Shown here piece by piece: positions 44,876-53,888 of a DNA stretch of 64,000 nt; the stretch's first letter is position 1, and every line of letters begins with the position of its first letter. The stretch comes from Herbaspirillum sp. WKF16 (GTDB lineage: Bacteria > Pseudomonadota > Gammaproteobacteria > Burkholderiales > Burkholderiaceae_D): the NCBI RefSeq assembly GCF_028993615.1, contig NZ_CP118632.1, forward strand, positions 1,612,001 to 1,676,000, given 5' to 3'. A model generated the notes under the pieces. The model was not told the origin of the DNA. It did no database searches and saw only the letters and a program-made list of their open reading frames with translations. The position numbers were made by a program, and so were the translations under genes.

Positions 44876-44951
44876 TCCCTGATAGCTCAGTCGGTAGAGC
44901 GACGGACTGTTAATCCGCAGGTCCCTGGTTCGAGTCCAGGTCGGGGAGCCA
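44876..44951 (+). tRNA. tRNA-Asn (GTT), copy 1
   Basis: 76 nt cloverleaf: acceptor TCCCTGA/TCGGGGA, D-loop AGCTCAGTCGGTAGAGC, anticodon loop CTGTTAA (GTT), T-arm CCTGGTTCGAGTCCAGG, discriminator G and encoded CCA. It has its own promoter and terminator. Confidence 0.97.
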
Positions 44952-44962
44952 AAAAATTCGAG

Positions 44963-44993
44963 AAGGCCCTGCAGAAGATTGCGGGGCCTTTTC
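44963..44993 (+). terminator. Intrinsic terminator after tRNA-Asn copy 1
   Basis: 10-bp stem AAGGCCCTGC/GCGGGGCCTT (one G-T pair), 8-nt loop, then TTC. Confidence 0.75.
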
Positions 44994-45183
44994 AATTGAA
45001 CCCGGTTGGTAGTCGCCGGCAGTGCATTTCGGTGCAGACGCGGCGGCAATCGGCAGGGTTGAATCCAAGCTTGTTTGCGCATGAGGTGGGAAGCGCAGCA
45101 GCGACGATGAATGATGTAAAAAATTTTCTTGCGCCACTCTGGCGGCGAAAGAGAAATTCATTCATAATCGCGCCCTCAGCTGT

Positions 45184-45259
45184 TCCCTGATAGCTCAGTC
45201 GGTAGAGCGACGGACTGTTAATCCGCAGGTCCCTGGTTCGAGTCCAGGTCGGGGAGCCA
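45184..45259 (+). tRNA. tRNA-Asn (GTT), copy 2
   Basis: Identical over 76 nt to copy 1, including CCA. The upstream flank CTCAGCTGT is also shared, and a CATAAT -10 lies at 45163-45168, but the -35 region is weak compared with copy 1. A separate strong terminator follows, so it is an independent transcription unit. Confidence 0.97.
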
Positions 45260-45267
45260 AAGAATCG

Positions 45268-45304
45268 AAAGCCCCGCAAGATGATGTCTTGCGGGGCTTT
45301 TTTT
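45268..45304 (+). terminator. Intrinsic terminator after tRNA-Asn copy 2
   Basis: Perfect 14-bp stem AAAGCCCCGCAAGA/TCTTGCGGGGCTTT, TGATG loop, then TTTT. Confidence 0.88.
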
Positions 45305-45402
45305 CGTCTCGGCCTCCCGCGCCGGGCTGCGCGCGTCGCCTTGCGCGCGCATGCGGCGCGTAGAATGGAGCGCATCTCATCAGCCACTCTCCGTTCGCAG
45401 CC

Positions 45403-46407
45403 ATGTCTTCCCGCCCCGAACCTTCCGCCGTCGCCGCCACGCTCGACCGCATCCATTTCGACCTGACCACGCTGCGCCTGTTCGAAGCCACCGCCGAGCT
45501 GGGCGCGGTGACCAAGGCGGCCGAGCGCATTTTCCTGGCGCCGGCGGCGGCGTCGCGGCGCATCCAGGAGTTCGAGGCGCAATTCGGCATTCCCTTGTTC
45601 GAGCGCCTGCCGCACGGCATGGCGCTGACCGACGCCGGCCGCGCGCTGCTGGCGCACGTGCGCAGCATGATGCATTCGGTGGCGCGCATGCAGGACGACG
45701 CCACCGCCTTCCGCCAGGGGAACATGGGTGTGGTGCGCCTGGCGGCCTGCACTTCGGCCGTACTGCAGTTCCTGGCGCAGGATATCCGGCGCTGCCAGGA
45801 CGAATATCCCGGCATCAAGATCGACCTGCTGGAGGCCAACAGCCAGGGCGTGGTGGAAGCGGTCACGCGCGGCGTGGCCGACATCGGCATCTATGAGAGC
45901 ACGCTGGGCGGCACCGAGCTGCCGACCCAGCCCTACCGCGAAGACCGGCTGGTGCTGGCGGTGCCGCACGGCCATGCGCTGGCGCGCAAGAAACGCGTGG
46001 CGCTGGAGGACATCCTGCCGCACGAGGTGATCGGCCTGTCGGAAGGGGCGGCGCTGTCGCTGGCGCTGGGGCGCCTGGCGGCGCAGAGCGGACAGGTGCT
46101 GCACATGCGCGTGATGGTGCGCAGCTTCCACAGCATGGCGGCGATGATCGCCCAGGGCATCGGCATCGGCCTGATGCCCGCCAAGGTGGCCGACCTGCTG
46201 GTGGGCGAGAACCGGTTCGCCACCGTCGCGGTGGAGGGCGAATGGGCGACGCGGCGTTTCGTGCTGTGTCACCAGCCGACCCATGCGATGTCCGGCTCGG
46301 GGCTGGCGGTGGCCGCCATGCTGGCCGCGCCCGGCCCTCGGGAAGGCAGGCCGCGCAAGGCTTCGCGTCCGGTTTCGCAAAATGCGAAACCAGCCTCAGC
46401 GAAATAG
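45403..46407 (+). CDS. LysR family regulator at the edge of the sugar-diacid region
   Basis: 334 residues: N-terminal winged helix (LRLFEATAELGAVTKAAERI, PAAASRRIQEFEAQFGIPLF) and a LysR effector domain. It lies head to tail before the PdxA-like gene (109-nt gap). It may control the following genes, though LysR regulators more often act on divergent ones. The C-terminus is basic and extended. Confidence 0.83.
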   Translation: MSSRPEPSAVAATLDRIHFDLTTLRLFEATAELGAVTKAAERIFLAPAAASRRIQEFEAQFGIPLFERLPHGMALTDAGRALLAHVRSMMHSVARMQDDATAFRQGNMGVVRLAACTSAVLQFLAQDIRRCQDEYPGIKIDLLEANSQGVVEAVTRGVADIGIYESTLGGTELPTQPYREDRLVLAVPHGHALARKKRVALEDILPHEVIGLSEGAALSLALGRLAAQSGQVLHMRVMVRSFHSMAAMIAQGIGIGLMPAKVADLLVGENRFATVAVEGEWATRRFVLCHQPTHAMSGSGLAVAAMLAAPGPREGRPRKASRPVSQNAKPASAK

Positions 46408-46516
46408 CGATGGAGTCGGCGCGCCTGCCGCTCGTATAGTTCGGCCATCAGTCCGCCGTCGCCAGCACTGTGCGCGCAGCGGACTGCCCGACAGAACACG
46501 AGATACAGGAGCCGCC

Positions 46517-47521
46517 ATGTCCGCCGCAGCAACACCTTCCCGCCAACCATCCAAGCCGCGCATCGCGCTGACCATCGGCGACCCGGCCGGCATCGGCCCC
46601 GAACTGGTCCTGCGCCTGCTGGCCGATCCGGCCACCGGCGCGCGCGCCGACATCACGCTGATCGGCAACACGCCGGCGCTGGCGCGCGCCGCCCGGGCCA
46701 CCGGGCTGCCGCTGCCGCAGGCCTCGGGCTGGCTGCGCATCGCCGACTGGGCCCAGCAGGACACGCAGTACGAAGCCGCCGTCGCCGCTGAGGCCAACGG
46801 CAAGTTCATCCTCGAATCGCTCACGCTGGGCGCGCGCATGGTGGCCGACGGCCAGGCCGACGCGCTATGCTTCGCGCCGCTCAACAAGGGCGCCATGCGC
46901 TGTGGCGGCATGCACGAGGAAGACGAGATGCGCTGGTTCGCCAAGCTGCTCGACTACAACGGCCTGTGCGGCGAACTCAACATCCTGGACGACCTCTGGA
47001 CCGGCCGCGTGACCTCGCACATGCCCTTGAAGGATGTGTCCTCGCACCTCACGCCGCAGGGCGTGGCCGCGGCCATCCGCATGCTGACCGAATCCTTCCG
47101 CGCGGCCGGCAACGCCAATCCGCGCATCGGCGTGTGCGGCTTCAACCCGCACAACGGCGATAACGGCAACTACGGCCGCGAGGAGATCGACGTCATCGAA
47201 CCCGGCATCAAGCTGGCGGCCGAGGCCGGTTGCCCGTCCGAAGGTCCGTTCCCGGCCGACACCATCTTCCTGCGCGCCAAGGCCGGCAAGCTGGACGGCA
47301 TCGTCACCATGTACCACGACCAGGGCCAGATCGCGACCAAGCTGCTGGGCTTCGACGTCGGCGTGACGGTGGAGGGCGGCCTGCCCATCCCCATCACCAC
47401 GCCGGCGCACGGCACCGCCTACGACATCGTCGATCAGGGCATCGCCAAGCCCACGGCCATGGCCAATGCCTTCGAGCTGGCCTGCCGCATGGGCGCCACG
47501 CGCGCCGCCGCCGCATCCTGA
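46517..47521 (+). CDS. PdxA-like 4-phospho-hydroxy-acid dehydrogenase
   Basis: 334 residues of the PdxA family: IALTIGDPAGIGPELVLRLL at the N-terminus, FAPLNKGAM, metal-site histidines in TSHMPLKDVSSHL, FNPHNGDNGNYG and MYHDQGQIATKLL, and GGLPIPITTPAHGTAYDI. Classical PdxA oxidises 4-phosphohydroxythreonine. Linkage to sugar-acid genes, not to other B6 genes, suggests a PdxA2-type catabolic paralog acting on a four-carbon acid phosphate. No DUF1537 kinase is near, so the substrate stays open. GGAG precedes the ATG. Confidence 0.82.
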   Translation: MSAAATPSRQPSKPRIALTIGDPAGIGPELVLRLLADPATGARADITLIGNTPALARAARATGLPLPQASGWLRIADWAQQDTQYEAAVAAEANGKFILESLTLGARMVADGQADALCFAPLNKGAMRCGGMHEEDEMRWFAKLLDYNGLCGELNILDDLWTGRVTSHMPLKDVSSHLTPQGVAAAIRMLTESFRAAGNANPRIGVCGFNPHNGDNGNYGREEIDVIEPGIKLAAEAGCPSEGPFPADTIFLRAKAGKLDGIVTMYHDQGQIATKLLGFDVGVTVEGGLPIPITTPAHGTAYDIVDQGIAKPTAMANAFELACRMGATRAAAAS

Positions 47522-47594
47522 TTCATCCGCCGCCGGACCGTGCCATGGCATGGCCGGCGTCATTCCTATAACCGTCCACAGAGGCGAGGAGACC

Positions 47595-48902
47595 ATGCAA
47601 GTCAATATCAATCACGGGCAGCAGACCCACGTCCAGAAATACATGCTGGCGATTTTCTGCGCCATGTCCTTCATTCTCTATCTCGACCGCGTCAACCTGG
47701 CCGCTGCCGCCGGGCCGATCAAGGATGAGCTGGGCCTCTCCAACACCACGCTGGGCGTGGCGTTTTCAGCCTTCGGCTACACCTATGCGGTATTCCAGAT
47801 CATCGGCGGCTGGTTCGCCGACAAGCTGGGCGCCAAGAAGACGCTGATCGTCTGCGGATCGATCTGGGTGGTGGCGACCGTCGCCACCGGTTTCGTCAGC
47901 GGCCTGGCCTCGCTGGTGCTGGCGCGGCTGCTGCTGGGCATCGGCGAGGGCGCGGCGCTGCCGGCGCAGGCGCGCGCCATCGCCAACTGGTTTACCCGCA
48001 AGGACCGCGGCTTCGTGCAAGGCATCACGCACTCGTTCTCGCGCCTGGGCAACGCCGTGGCGCCGCCTATCGTGGCGGTGCTGGTGGCGCTGCATTCGTG
48101 GCGCGCGGCCTTCGTCATCGTCGGCGTGCTGACGGCGGCGTGGATCGTGGTGTGGGCCTTCTATTACAAGGACAATCCGCGCGAGCACGGCAGCATCGGC
48201 GAGCTTGAGCTGGCGCGCCTGCCAGAGCACGCGGCGGCATCCGCCGGCAGCGGCGACCCCACCCCCTGGAAGAAGATCCTGCGCCGCATGTCGCCGACCA
48301 TCTTCGTCTACTTCTGCCAGGTGTGGACCAACACGCTGTTCTTCAGCTGGGTGCCGATCTTCTTCATGAACGCCTATCACCTGGACCTGAAGAAGTCCGC
48401 CATCTTCGCCTCCGGCGTGTTCTTCGCCGGCGTGGTGGGGGACGTCACCGGCGGCCTGATCAGCGACCGCGTCCTGAAGCGCACCGGCAACCTGCGCCTG
48501 GCGCGCCAGGGCGTGATCGCCGCCAGCCTGGTCGGCACCTTCTGCTTCCTGATCCCGGTGATGATCAGCCGGGACGTGAACGTCGTGGTGTGGTGCCTGT
48601 CCGGCGCGTTCTTCATGCTGGAGCTGACCATCGGCCCGATCTGGGCGGTGCCCATGGACGTCGCGCCCAAGTTCGCCGGCACCGCCAGCGGCATGTTGAA
48701 CACCGGCGCGGCATTGGCCACCATCATCTCGCCGCTGGTGTTCGGCGCCATCGTCGATCTCTCGGGCAACTGGAACCTGCCGTTCGTGGGTTCGGGCGTG
48801 TTCCTGCTGATCGGCGCGCTGTCGACGCTGGCCATGCGCCCGGACCGCGACATCGAGCATGCGGCCGATGGGGCGCTGAAGAAGCAATACGCGCACGGCT
48901 GA
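47595..48902 (+). CDS. MFS transporter, anion:cation symporter type
   Basis: 435 residues with twelve helices. MSFILYLDRVNLAAAAGPI carries the helix-1 D-R-V-N pattern of the ACS family (glucarate, phthalate, hexuronate carriers), and GGWFADKLGAKKTL is the MFS signature loop. It should import an organic anion with protons. GAGGAG precedes the ATG at 47595. It follows the PdxA-like gene by 73 nt and is probably its transport partner. A terminator ends the unit. Confidence 0.88.
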   Translation: MQVNINHGQQTHVQKYMLAIFCAMSFILYLDRVNLAAAAGPIKDELGLSNTTLGVAFSAFGYTYAVFQIIGGWFADKLGAKKTLIVCGSIWVVATVATGFVSGLASLVLARLLLGIGEGAALPAQARAIANWFTRKDRGFVQGITHSFSRLGNAVAPPIVAVLVALHSWRAAFVIVGVLTAAWIVVWAFYYKDNPREHGSIGELELARLPEHAAASAGSGDPTPWKKILRRMSPTIFVYFCQVWTNTLFFSWVPIFFMNAYHLDLKKSAIFASGVFFAGVVGDVTGGLISDRVLKRTGNLRLARQGVIAASLVGTFCFLIPVMISRDVNVVVWCLSGAFFMLELTIGPIWAVPMDVAPKFAGTASGMLNTGAALATIISPLVFGAIVDLSGNWNLPFVGSGVFLLIGALSTLAMRPDRDIEHAADGALKKQYAHG

Positions 48903-48950
48903 GCCGCGCAGCAACATCGGTTGCGGCCTTCATGGCCGCAACGCTTGGTT

Positions 48951-48984
48951 GGGGAAGGGGCTCGCGCTCCTTCCCCTTTTTTTT
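48951..48984 (+). terminator. Intrinsic terminator after the ACS-type MFS gene
   Basis: GGGGAAGG/CCTTCCCC stem with a 10-nt loop followed by TTTTTTTT. A second hairpin (GTTGCGGCC/GGCCGCAAC, 48920-48942) precedes it. Confidence 0.88.
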
Positions 48985-49030
48985 GTCCGCCTGGTGGACG
49001 GGGTGGCGACGGATGACTGGTCATCACAGG

Positions 49031-49048
49031 TCATGTCGTACAACATGA
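49031..49048. promoter_or_regulatory. Candidate GntR operator 1 (GTAC-centred palindrome)
   Basis: TCATGTCGTACAACATGA is symmetric at 16 of 18 positions. Related sites occur at 49234-49251 and 58251-58268, all near sugar-diacid genes. FadR-subfamily GntR proteins bind short GTAC-centred palindromes of this kind. Confidence 0.65.
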
Positions 49049-49200
49049 TTGGATTTGATCGGGAAGGATGCGCGCTGGCGGACAGCTTCCGCAGGCGCGG
49101 GAGGTTCGTCGGGAACCCGGCTATTCTGCCTGTAATCCTTTGTGGAATTGGCTTTGTGCGGGATGGTGCAGCATTCCTCGCGGGGCGTCGGATGCGCCTC

Positions 49201-49251
49201 TTGCCAAAGCGCGGACACCTGTTATACTTCCCCTAGTGTTGTACGACGTCT
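49201..49251 (+). promoter_or_regulatory. Promoter of the galactarate operon with overlapping operator 2
   Basis: -35 TTGCCA (49201-49206), 16-nt spacer, -10 TATACT (49223-49228). The expected transcript start near 49235 falls inside TAGTGTTGTACGACGTCT (49234-49251), which shares the core TGTTGTACGAC with operator 1. A bound repressor here would block transcription directly. Confidence 0.65.
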
Positions 49252-49421
49252 TATAACAATTACTATTCAATCACTAAAACAATACGCCAAGAGAGACGCC
49301 AGCCCCAGTTTCAATCTGTTCCTACGCATCGTCCATCCGGCGCCGCCAGGCGGGGAGGGCGCAGGTACGGCGATCTGGCGCGAAGGTTTCCCGACGGCGA
49401 GTCGAGATCTGGAGAAAACAA

Positions 49422-50771
49422 TTGGCAAATAGCAATCTCACGGCGACAGCCGCAGGCGCAGTCAAGGCCAGCCACGTCCGCTACCTGATCCTGTTCATGC
49501 TGTTCATCGTGACCACGGTGAACTACGCCGACCGCGCCACGCTGTCCATCGCCGGCTCGGCGATGAAGACCGAACTGAGCCTGGATCCGGTCACCATGGG
49601 CTACATCTTCTCGGCCTTCAGCTGGGCCTACGTGCTGGCGCAATTGCCGGGCGGCTGGCTGCTCGACCGCTTCGGCTCCAAGAAGATCTACATGTGGAGC
49701 ATCGGCCTCTGGTCCTTCTTCACCATCCTGCAGGCCGGCGTGACCTGGATGAGCACCGCCGCCGCGGTGGTCTCGCTGTTCGTGCTGCGCTTCATCGTGG
49801 GCCTGGCCGAGGCGCCGTCCTTCCCGGCCAACGGCCGCATCGTCGCGGCCTGGTTCCCGACCAAGGAACGCGGCACCGCCTCGGCCATCTTCAACTCGGC
49901 GCAGTATTTCGCCGCCGTGCTGTTCACCCCGCTGATGGCGTGGATCGTGCATTCCTTCAGCTGGCATCACGTGTTCACCGTGATGGGCATGTTCGGCATC
50001 GTGCTGGCCATCATCTGGGGCAAGATCATCTACAGTCCCAAGGATCACCCGATGATCAACAAGGCCGAGCTGACCCACATCGAAGAGGGCGGCGGCCTGG
50101 TCGACATGGACAACCGCAAGGCGCCTGCCGCCAACACGTCGACCAAGGGCCGGGGCTACATCAAGCAGCTGCTCTCCAACCGCATGCTGCTGGGCGTGTA
50201 CATCGGCCAGTACTGCATCAACGTGATCACCTATTTCTTCCTGACCTGGTTCCCGGTGTACCTGGTGCAGGAGCGCGGCATGTCGATCCTCAAGGCCGGC
50301 TTCGTGGCCTCGATCCCGGCGGTGTGCGGCTTCATCGGCGGCGTGGTCGGCGGCATCATCTCGGACCGCCTGATCAAGCGCGGCCTGTCGGTCACCTGGG
50401 CGCGCAAGATCCCCATCGTCGGCGGCATGCTGCTGTCGATGACCATGATCCTGTGCAACTACGTCGAAGCGCAGTGGATGGTGGTGGCGATCATGGCGCT
50501 GGCCTTCTTCGGCAAGGGCGTGGGCGCGCTGGGCTGGGCCGTGGTGGCCGACACCGCGCCCAAGCAGATCGTCGGCCTCTCGGGCGGGCTGTTCAACATG
50601 TTCGGCAACGTGGCCGGCATCACCACCCCGATCGTGATCGGCTACATCGTCAAGGAAACCGGTTCCTTCGCCGGCGCCCTGGTGTTCGTCGGCATCAATG
50701 CGCTGGTCACCGTCATCAGCTATCTTGTGATCGTCAAGGAAATCAAGCGCGTCGAACTGAAGGACGCCTGA
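49422..50771 (+). CDS. MFS transporter for glucarate/galactarate (GudP/GarP type)
   Basis: 449 residues, twelve helices, with VRYLILFMLFIVTTVNYADRATLSIAG, the N-terminal D-R-A-T pattern of glucarate/galactarate carriers, and GGWLLDRFGSKKIY. It imports sugar diacids by proton symport. The start is a TTG at 49422 behind GGAG with 7-nt spacing; no ATG with a ribosome site fits the N-terminus. First gene of an operon with galactarate dehydratase, behind two candidate operators. Confidence 0.9.
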   Translation: MANSNLTATAAGAVKASHVRYLILFMLFIVTTVNYADRATLSIAGSAMKTELSLDPVTMGYIFSAFSWAYVLAQLPGGWLLDRFGSKKIYMWSIGLWSFFTILQAGVTWMSTAAAVVSLFVLRFIVGLAEAPSFPANGRIVAAWFPTKERGTASAIFNSAQYFAAVLFTPLMAWIVHSFSWHHVFTVMGMFGIVLAIIWGKIIYSPKDHPMINKAELTHIEEGGGLVDMDNRKAPAANTSTKGRGYIKQLLSNRMLLGVYIGQYCINVITYFFLTWFPVYLVQERGMSILKAGFVASIPAVCGFIGGVVGGIISDRLIKRGLSVTWARKIPIVGGMLLSMTMILCNYVEAQWMVVAIMALAFFGKGVGALGWAVVADTAPKQIVGLSGGLFNMFGNVAGITTPIVIGYIVKETGSFAGALVFVGINALVTVISYLVIVKEIKRVELKDA

Positions 50772-50849
50772 TCCGCAGTATCGGCGGCCAGCGCCATGCG
50801 GGCCGCCATTTCCGTTTTTTTGAAGCATCCAGCCGCAATGGGAACCAGC

Positions 50850-52430
50850 ATGAGCACCGACACCAGCGCCAGCGCAGCCGCCAGCCAGGCATCCACCCCG
50901 CGCTACATCATGATGAACGACACGGACAACGTCGCCATCGTCGTCAACGACGGCGGCCTGCCGGCCGGCACCGTGTTCGCCGACGGCCTGACCTTGGTCG
51001 ACCGCGTGCCGCAAGGCCACAAGATCGCGCTGCGCGATCTGAAGGAAGGCGAGGCCATCGTGCGCTACGACGTGGCCATCGGCTACGCCGTGCGCGACAT
51101 TCCCAGGGGCAGCTGGATCGAAGAGTCGCTGGTGCGGATGCCGCCGGCGCGCGAGCTGGACAACCTGCCCATCGCCACCAGGAAACCTGCGCCGCTGCCG
51201 CCGCTGGAAGGCTATACCTTCGAGGGCTACCGCAACGCCGACGGCTCGGTGGGCACGCGCAACCTGCTGGCCATCACCACCACCGTGCAGTGCGTGGCCG
51301 GTGTGGTCGAGCATGCGGTCAGGCGCATCCGCGCCGAGCTGCTGCCCAAGTACCCGAACGTGGAAGACGTGGTGGCGCTGGAGCACACCTACGGCTGCGG
51401 CGTGGCGATCGACGCGCCCAATGCCGGCATCCCCATCCGCACGCTGCGCAACATCAGCCTGAACCCGAACTTCGGCGGCCAGGCCATGGTGGTCAGCCTG
51501 GGCTGCGAGAAATTGCAGCCCAACCGCTTGCTGCCGGAAAGCGTGATCCCCATCCACAAGGCCGGCGAGCCTTACGTGGTGTGCCTGCAGGATGCGGAGC
51601 ACGTGGGCTTCAACTCCATGATCGACTCGATCATGAACATGGCCGAGGCGCGCCTGGCCGAGCTTGACAAGCGCCGCCGCGAAACCTGCCCGGCCGCCGA
51701 CCTGGTGGTCGGCGTGCAGTGCGGCGGCAGCGACGCTTTCTCCGGCGTGACCGCCAATCCTGCCGTGGGCTTCGCCACCGACCTGCTGGTGCGCGCTGGC
51801 GCCTCGGTGATGTTCTCGGAAGTGACCGAGGTGCGCGACGGCATCGACCAGCTGACCTCGCGCGCGGTCAACGCGGAAGTGGCGCAGGCCATGATCCGCG
51901 AGATGGACTGGTACGACAATTACCTGAAGCAGGGCGGCGTCGACCGCAGCGCCAACACCACGCCCGGTAACAAGAAGGGCGGCTTGGCCAACATCGTCGA
52001 GAAGGCCATGGGCTCGATCGTCAAGTCGGGCAGCAGCCCGATCTCCGGCGTGCTGGCGCCGGGCGACAAGCTGCAGCAGAAGGGCCTGATCTATGCCGCC
52101 ACGCCGGCCTCGGATTTCATTTGCGGCACGCTGCAGCTGGCCGCCGGCATGAACCTGCACATCTTTACCACCGGCCGCGGCACGCCTTACGGCCTGGCCG
52201 CGGTGCCGGTGATCAAGGTCGCCACCCGCAACGACCTGGCGCGGCGCTGGCATGACCTGATGGACGTCAATGCCGGCCGCATCGCCAGCGGCGAGGCCAC
52301 CATCGAGGACGTCGGCTGGGAGCTGTTCCAGCTGATGCTGGACGTGGCCAGCGGCAAGAAGCGCACCTGGGCCGAGCAATGGAAGCTGCACAACGCGCTG
52401 ACCCTGTTCAACCCGGCGCCGGTGACCTGA
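50850..52430 (+). CDS. garD: Galactarate dehydratase (GarD type)
   Basis: 526 residues, close to E. coli GarD (523). The N-terminal SAF-like domain ([38 protein letters not shown]) is followed by the UxaA/GarD catalytic part with [61 protein letters not shown] and [20 protein letters not shown]. It converts galactarate to 5-dehydro-4-deoxy-D-glucarate, the substrate of the KdgD encoded at 57.2 kb. The ATG at 50850 follows GGGAACC; an in-frame ATG 12 nt earlier is possible. Altronate dehydratase is unlikely given length and context. Confidence 0.92.
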   Translation: MSTDTSASAAASQASTPRYIMMNDTDNVAIVVNDGGLPAGTVFADGLTLVDRVPQGHKIALRDLKEGEAIVRYDVAIGYAVRDIPRGSWIEESLVRMPPARELDNLPIATRKPAPLPPLEGYTFEGYRNADGSVGTRNLLAITTTVQCVAGVVEHAVRRIRAELLPKYPNVEDVVALEHTYGCGVAIDAPNAGIPIRTLRNISLNPNFGGQAMVVSLGCEKLQPNRLLPESVIPIHKAGEPYVVCLQDAEHVGFNSMIDSIMNMAEARLAELDKRRRETCPAADLVVGVQCGGSDAFSGVTANPAVGFATDLLVRAGASVMFSEVTEVRDGIDQLTSRAVNAEVAQAMIREMDWYDNYLKQGGVDRSANTTPGNKKGGLANIVEKAMGSIVKSGSSPISGVLAPGDKLQQKGLIYAATPASDFICGTLQLAAGMNLHIFTTGRGTPYGLAAVPVIKVATRNDLARRWHDLMDVNAGRIASGEATIEDVGWELFQLMLDVASGKKRTWAEQWKLHNALTLFNPAPVT

Positions 52431-52444
52431 GCGACAGCCTTCGA

Positions 52445-52470
52445 GGGATCCGTTTGCGGATCCCTTTTTT
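52445..52470 (+). terminator. Intrinsic terminator after garD
   Basis: Perfect 8-bp stem GGGATCCG/CGGATCCC, TTTG loop, TTTTTT tail. Confidence 0.9.
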
Positions 52471-52519
52471 ACGCCCGCAAGGCGGCAAGCATCATCCATT
52501 AAAAAAACAGGAGACGCCA

Positions 52520-53620
52520 ATGACCCAAAAGAACACCGCCCCGATTGCCCGCATTGCCACCCTGGCCGCAGCATCGGCGCTGACGCTGGCCGCCGGCACG
52601 GCCGGCGCGGCCACCATCGCCTATGTCTCCAACGCCGACAGCCGGGACATCTACGTGCTGCAGCTCAACGCCGACGGCAGCGTCAACCTGGTCGACAAGG
52701 TCGACACCGGCAGCACCGTGATGCCGCTGGCCCTGAGTCCCGACCACAAGTTCCTGTATGCCTCGCTGCGCGGCCAGCCGTATTCGGTCGTGAGCTACGC
52801 GATCGACCCGTCCAGCGGCAAGCTCAAGGCCCTGTCCAAGGCGCCGCTGGCCGATAACATGGCCAACATCGCCACCGACAGGAGCGGCCGCTACCTGTTT
52901 GGCGCGTCTTATACCGGCCACAGGATATCGGTCAACGCCATCGGCGCCGACGGCACGGTGCAGGCGCCGCCGCTGGCGGTGATCCCGACCGGCAAGAACG
53001 CGCACTCGGCCCAGGTTTCGCCGGACAACCGCTTCCTGTTCGCCTCCAACCTCGGCAGCGACGTGATCCTCCAATACCGCTTCGACGCCGCCGGCGGGAC
53101 GGTGGCGCCGAACACGCCGCCCTCCGTGGCGACCAAGGCCGGCGCCGGCCCGCGCCACTTCCTGTTCTCCAACGACCGCCGCTTCGTCTACTCCACCAAC
53201 GAACTGGACGGCACGGTCAACACCTACGGCTACGATGCCCAGGCCGGCGCGCTGACCCTGCAAGCCAGCGACTCGGCGCTGCCCGAAGGCTTCAAGAGCA
53301 ACGAGCAACTGGCCACCGCCGACCTGCACCTGACGCCGGACGGACGCTTCCTCTACGCCAGCGAGCGCACCTCCAATACGCTGACCGGCTACCGCGTCGA
53401 CGGCGCCAGCGGCAAGCTGGCGCGCGTGTTCAACATCCCCACCGAAACCCAGCCGCGCGGCTTCAACATCGATCCGCAGGGACGCTTCCTGCTGGCCGTG
53501 GGGCAGAAGGGCGGCCTCACCAGCTACGCCATCGACCGCGACAGCGGCGCGCTCCATCCCCTGTTCAGCTACACGCTGGGGCGCAACCCCAACTGGGTCG
53601 AGATCATCGACCTGCCCTGA
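52520..53620 (+). CDS. Exported beta-propeller lactonase (YbhE/3-carboxymuconate cyclase-like)
   Basis: 366 residues with a signal peptide (cleavage near GTAGA-AT), then repeated blades with YVSNADSRDIYVLQLN, GPRHFLFSNDRRFVYSTNEL, LTPDGRFLYASERTSNTL and FNIDPQGRFLLAVGQKGGL, the seven-bladed Pgl-type lactonase pattern. The E. coli relative is cytoplasmic; this one should be periplasmic. In this setting it may open sugar-diacid or aldonic lactones before import. AGGAGACGCC precedes the ATG. Confidence 0.85.
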   Translation: MTQKNTAPIARIATLAAASALTLAAGTAGAATIAYVSNADSRDIYVLQLNADGSVNLVDKVDTGSTVMPLALSPDHKFLYASLRGQPYSVVSYAIDPSSGKLKALSKAPLADNMANIATDRSGRYLFGASYTGHRISVNAIGADGTVQAPPLAVIPTGKNAHSAQVSPDNRFLFASNLGSDVILQYRFDAAGGTVAPNTPPSVATKAGAGPRHFLFSNDRRFVYSTNELDGTVNTYGYDAQAGALTLQASDSALPEGFKSNEQLATADLHLTPDGRFLYASERTSNTLTGYRVDGASGKLARVFNIPTETQPRGFNIDPQGRFLLAVGQKGGLTSYAIDRDSGALHPLFSYTLGRNPNWVEIIDLP

Positions 53621-53856
53621 GCGGCCGGGCGGTGCGCCTGCAATGTCTGCGCGGCAATGTTTTTGCCGCGCGGCATTCGCACGCGCCTTGATCCAGAACA
53701 GACACGGCGTTCGCCATTCATTGCAAAATCGACACGGGGATAGTGCATCCCCACGGGCCTAACGGGGAAATAGGGCCGTTTTCGCCAATTTGCTGGACTC
53801 TTGGGCAAATGGCGTCTTGCTGTATCTTCTGCAGCAATGTTTTTTCCATTGTCATT

Positions 53857-53870
53857 TGTGTTGTACAAAA
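53857..53870 (+). promoter_or_regulatory. Possible degenerate GntR-type site before the chemoreceptor gene
   Basis: TTGTGTTGTACAAAA keeps TGTTGTAC of the operator core but diverges after it (10 of 12 core positions). It ends 18 nt before the start codon. Low confidence. Confidence 0.3.
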
Positions 53871-53888
53871 ATTAAGCGGAGAGAGGGA

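Larger units (their letters stand above)
48903..49421. other. Intergenic control region of the galactarate operon
   Basis: 519 nt with no gene. Contents: terminator (48951-48984), a near-perfect palindrome (49031-49048), a promoter with an overlapping second operator (49201-49251) and a leader of about 180 nt before the transporter start. Short open frames here lack ribosome sites. Confidence 0.6.

Noticed and set aside
44876..45259. tRNA-Asn pair as the edge of an integrated genomic island
   Set aside because: No integrase, direct repeat of a tRNA 3' end elsewhere in the window or shift in composition was seen.
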